Below are positions 6,459-8,092 of a stretch of DNA of 8,092 nt, piece after piece. Numbering within the stretch: the stretch's first letter is position 1; every line of letters starts with the position of its first letter. The notes below the pieces were generated by a model that was not told the DNA's origin, did no database searches, and saw only the letters and a list, made by a program, of their open reading frames with translations. The position numbers and the translations under genes are program-made. Source of the stretch: Syntrophomonadaceae bacterium (GTDB lineage Bacteria; Bacillota_D; Dethiobacteria; DTU022); assembly GCA_003562605.1 (NCBI GenBank), contig PWUG01000314.1, positions 1 to 8,092 on the forward strand, given 5' to 3'.

Positions 6459-7607
6459 ATGAAAATAATACCGAAGGGTTTTTTTATTGCTTTTGTATTG
6501 ATACTGATATTTAGTTCCCCGGTAATTGCAGGCGAGGAGCGCACAGTTCTTACCCGCGAGGAATTTGATAACTGGCCGAATCTTCCCGAATATACAATTT
6601 TTAACCCTTTTCCGTATAAGGGCTCAAACTGCACCTGGTTTGCTCACGGACGAATGATGCAGTTGGGATATTGCAAATATGCCCTGGACAGTATGCGTTC
6701 TAATGCCAATTCCTGGGCTGATGCTGCGTCAAGGGGTGCTGAAGTGACAGATAAGCCCCAGATTGCCTCGATAGCATACTGGGACAGCTATGCATTTTAT
6801 AACAGCGCCCTGGGTCATGTTGGTGTGGTTGAAATGGTCAGGGAAGACGGTTCAATACTGGTTTCTGATTCAAGCAGCAGCGGCAGGCCTTACCACACAA
6901 GGCTTATATACCCGAGTGACAATCTCTGGCCAACGGCGTTCATTATTGTGCCACAAGGTCCCGAGCGCTCAGCTATTTTTTCCCCGGGGCAACAGGTCCG
7001 CACAACTGCCGGCAGTTTAAACTTTCGCCTGGAAGGAGTTGACCAGCCATCTGTGCTGCTGCCTAAAGATACTATTGCCGAGGTAAAGGAACATCTCAGC
7101 AGCGGTATCTTTGCTTCTCAGCCTGGAAGCAGAACAAACTACTTCTACTGGCGGTATGCTGCAGTAAATGTAGATGACGAGATCAAGCATGGTTGGTTGG
7201 CGGAAAAATACCTGGAAGCTGCAGCTGATGGCGGTACTATTCCGGATCCAAACCCTGACCCGGAGCCCGAATCCGATCCTGACCCGGAGCCCGAATCCGA
7301 TCCTGAGCCTGAACCCGATCCTGAGCCTGAACCTGAAACCGATCCTGAGTCTGAACCTGAACCCAAACCAGATCAGGAAATGGAATCCGTACCGGATTCA
7401 GGGTTTAAGCCTGGCGATGTAAGTGGTAATGGAATGGTTAACGTACAGGATGTAGTACTGGCCATGCAGCATATATTAAATTCAATTGTACTTAACGAGA
7501 ATCAGATTAAAGCGGCCGATATGAATGGCGACAGTGTAGTTGATGTTCGGGACGTGGTTTTAATCATGCAATATGCCCTTGGGTTTTTCGAGCCAGTCGA
7601 TTTATAG
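6459..7607 (+). CDS. Secreted CHAP-domain protein with SH3b domain, acidic Pro-rich linker and C-terminal type I dockerin
   Basis: From the ATG at 6459 the protein has 382 residues. A classical signal peptide (positive start, hydrophobic core 8-21, Ala24 before a likely cleavage) marks it as exported. The CHAP domain (about 45-167) has the expected Cys58 in [11 protein letters not shown] and His120 in [12 protein letters not shown] enzymes cut peptidoglycan amide or peptide bonds. Asp137, in VSDSSSSG, stands where the family often has Glu. An SH3b-like domain follows (about 172-253, ending GWLAEKYL), usually wall-binding. A Pro/Glu/Asp linker (261-305) is encoded by near-perfect tandem repeats. 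The C-terminus (318-376) is a dockerin with two calcium-loop segments, Asp320 to Asp331 and Asp354 to Asp365; loop one has Ser322 and Asn324 where Asn and Asp are usual. It probably docks through a cohesin on the cell surface or a complex; no cohesin is in the window. A GTG at 6438 is an alternative start, adding seven residues. Confidence 0.88.
   Translation: MKIIPKGFFIAFVLILIFSSPVIAGEERTVLTREEFDNWPNLPEYTIFNPFPYKGSNCTWFAHGRMMQLGYCKYALDSMRSNANSWADAASRGAEVTDKPQIASIAYWDSYAFYNSALGHVGVVEMVREDGSILVSDSSSSGRPYHTRLIYPSDNLWPTAFIIVPQGPERSAIFSPGQQVRTTAGSLNFRLEGVDQPSVLLPKDTIAEVKEHLSSGIFASQPGSRTNYFYWRYAAVNVDDEIKHGWLAEKYLEAAADGGTIPDPNPDPEPESDPDPEPESDPEPEPDPEPEPETDPESEPEPKPDQEMESVPDSGFKPGDVSGNGMVNVQDVVLAMQHILNSIVLNENQIKAADMNGDSVVDVRDVVLIMQYALGFFEPVDL
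7254..7373 (+). repeat. Tandem repeat encoding the Pro/Glu/Asp linker
   Basis: A 24-base unit beginning CCTGACCCGGAGCCC is present in two identical copies (7254-7277 and 7278-7301). Diverged units of 18 (7302-7319), 24 (7320-7343) and 30 bases (7344-7373) follow, each ending in GAT. All are multiples of three, so changes in copy number keep the frame and only alter linker length between the SH3b and dockerin domains. Confidence 0.85.
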
Positions 7608-7622
7608 CGGCTGCCAGCAGAT

Positions 7623-8092
7623 CTAAAACCCGCGGGTCTGACCCCTCCAGGGCGGCTCCAGGCCTTCCTGATATTCTTCCACGCCGGGGCCACCCAGGTT
7701 TCGAAGGCGCCAAAGACCATAAATATAACTAAGAACCAAAACAAGAATGGTGACCGGCCAGCCCAGCAGGGTATTGGCCCAGGCCAGCCTGGCAGCATCA
7801 CCACCTTGAAATAAAATGAACTGAATGGTAAGGCGCATCAGGAAGAATGCGGCCCATAAGATGGTTACTTCGCGGTAAGCAGGTTTGATGTCCCTGCGCC
7901 AAAACCAGTCCAATGGCCATCCGCGGGTTAAATGACTGGCCCAGGCAGCCATTGGCTTTCCTATGAGCAGGCTGGCCAACGCCAGTAAAAGCAGCAGGGC
8001 ACTGCTGATGATGGCAGGGATAAAATAGCTGGCAGCGCTGCGGGTAAGGTAAGCTAAACCGGAGGCCAGGGCAACGCCCAGCAAACCGCCCA
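7623..8092 (-). CDS. DUF3159-like integral membrane protein, C-terminal part (5' end outside window)
   Basis: The frame is open through the right edge. The TTG at 8084 that could start a 153-residue protein is more likely an internal leucine, since the preceding codons read Gly-Gly into the same hydrophobic stretch. At least three hydrophobic segments are visible, with a conserved-looking loop of aromatic and charged residues between them (SHLTRGWPLDWFWRRDIKPAYREVT, shown here from Ser at about residue 50 of the fragment: key residues are Thr-Arg-Gly-Trp, Trp-Arg-Arg-Asp and Ala-Tyr-Arg). It is followed by ILWAAFFLMRLTIQFILF. That pattern recalls DUF3159 proteins, known mainly from actinobacteria and of unknown function. 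The tail is hydrophilic (from about 128). It is convergent with the CHAP-dockerin gene, 15 bases apart. Membrane location is sure; family is by recollection. Confidence 0.7.
   Translation of the reverse strand, partial: GGLLGVALASGLAYLTRSAASYFIPAIISSALLLLLALASLLIGKPMAAWASHLTRGWPLDWFWRRDIKPAYREVTILWAAFFLMRLTIQFILFQGGDAARLAWANTLLGWPVTILVLVLSYIYGLWRLRNLGGPGVEEYQEGLEPPWRGQTRGF

Noticed and set aside
7145..7366. Minus-strand open frame encoding a Gly-Ser repeat protein
   Set aside because: It is the reverse reading of the Pro/Glu/Asp linker repeats; the dockerin-fused plus-strand protein explains the region fully.

Overview
The window is 8.1 kb of bacterial chromosome-like DNA carrying six protein genes and no RNA genes, CRISPR arrays, insertion sequences or phage genes that I can recognise. 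Gene content points to an anaerobic bacterium, most likely a Bacillota (clostridial or Desulfotomaculum-like) lineage. The signs are a 4-hydroxybutyryl-CoA dehydratase-family protein, a CoA-disulfide reductase/NADH oxidase-type flavoenzyme, a secreted protein with a dockerin, strong Shine-Dalgarno sites and sigma-A-like promoter hexamers. This placement is inference from gene families; no marker gene is present.

Layout. Bases 1-744 (+) hold the C-terminal half of a 4-hydroxybutyryl-CoA dehydratase/4-hydroxyphenylacetate 3-hydroxylase family protein, cut by the left window edge. After a 55-base gap comes an 827-residue HerA/YjgR-like P-loop ATPase (800-3283, +), with a good Shine-Dalgarno site that moves its start 30 bases downstream of the first possible one. 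It is followed, only 6 bases away and tail to tail, by a CoA-disulfide-reductase-like gene (3290-4642, -). Upstream of that, on the same strand, is a 12-TM major facilitator transporter (4868-6223, -). A compact divergent control region (6224-6458) separates it from a secreted protein of architecture signal peptide, CHAP amidase, SH3b, acidic Pro-rich linker, type I dockerin (6459-7607, +). The window closes with the C-terminal part of a DUF3159-like membrane protein (7623 to the right edge, -), again tail to tail.

How the parts relate. There is no clear single pathway. The dehydratase-like protein and the flavoenzyme fit anaerobic CoA/redox metabolism but are on opposite strands and separate transcripts. 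The clearest regulatory structure is between the transporter and the CHAP-dockerin gene. A perfect 8-bp-arm palindrome, plus a duplicated half-site, overlaps the rightward -35 and the start of the predicted leftward transcript, and the two predicted -10 boxes overlap each other. One repressor could therefore control both an exporter-like pump and a secreted cell-wall-active protein.

No complete, previously undescribed multi-gene system stands out. The items most worth a second look are the CHAP-SH3b-dockerin protein with its tandem-repeat linker, the divergent operator, and the HerA-like ATPase of unknown function.
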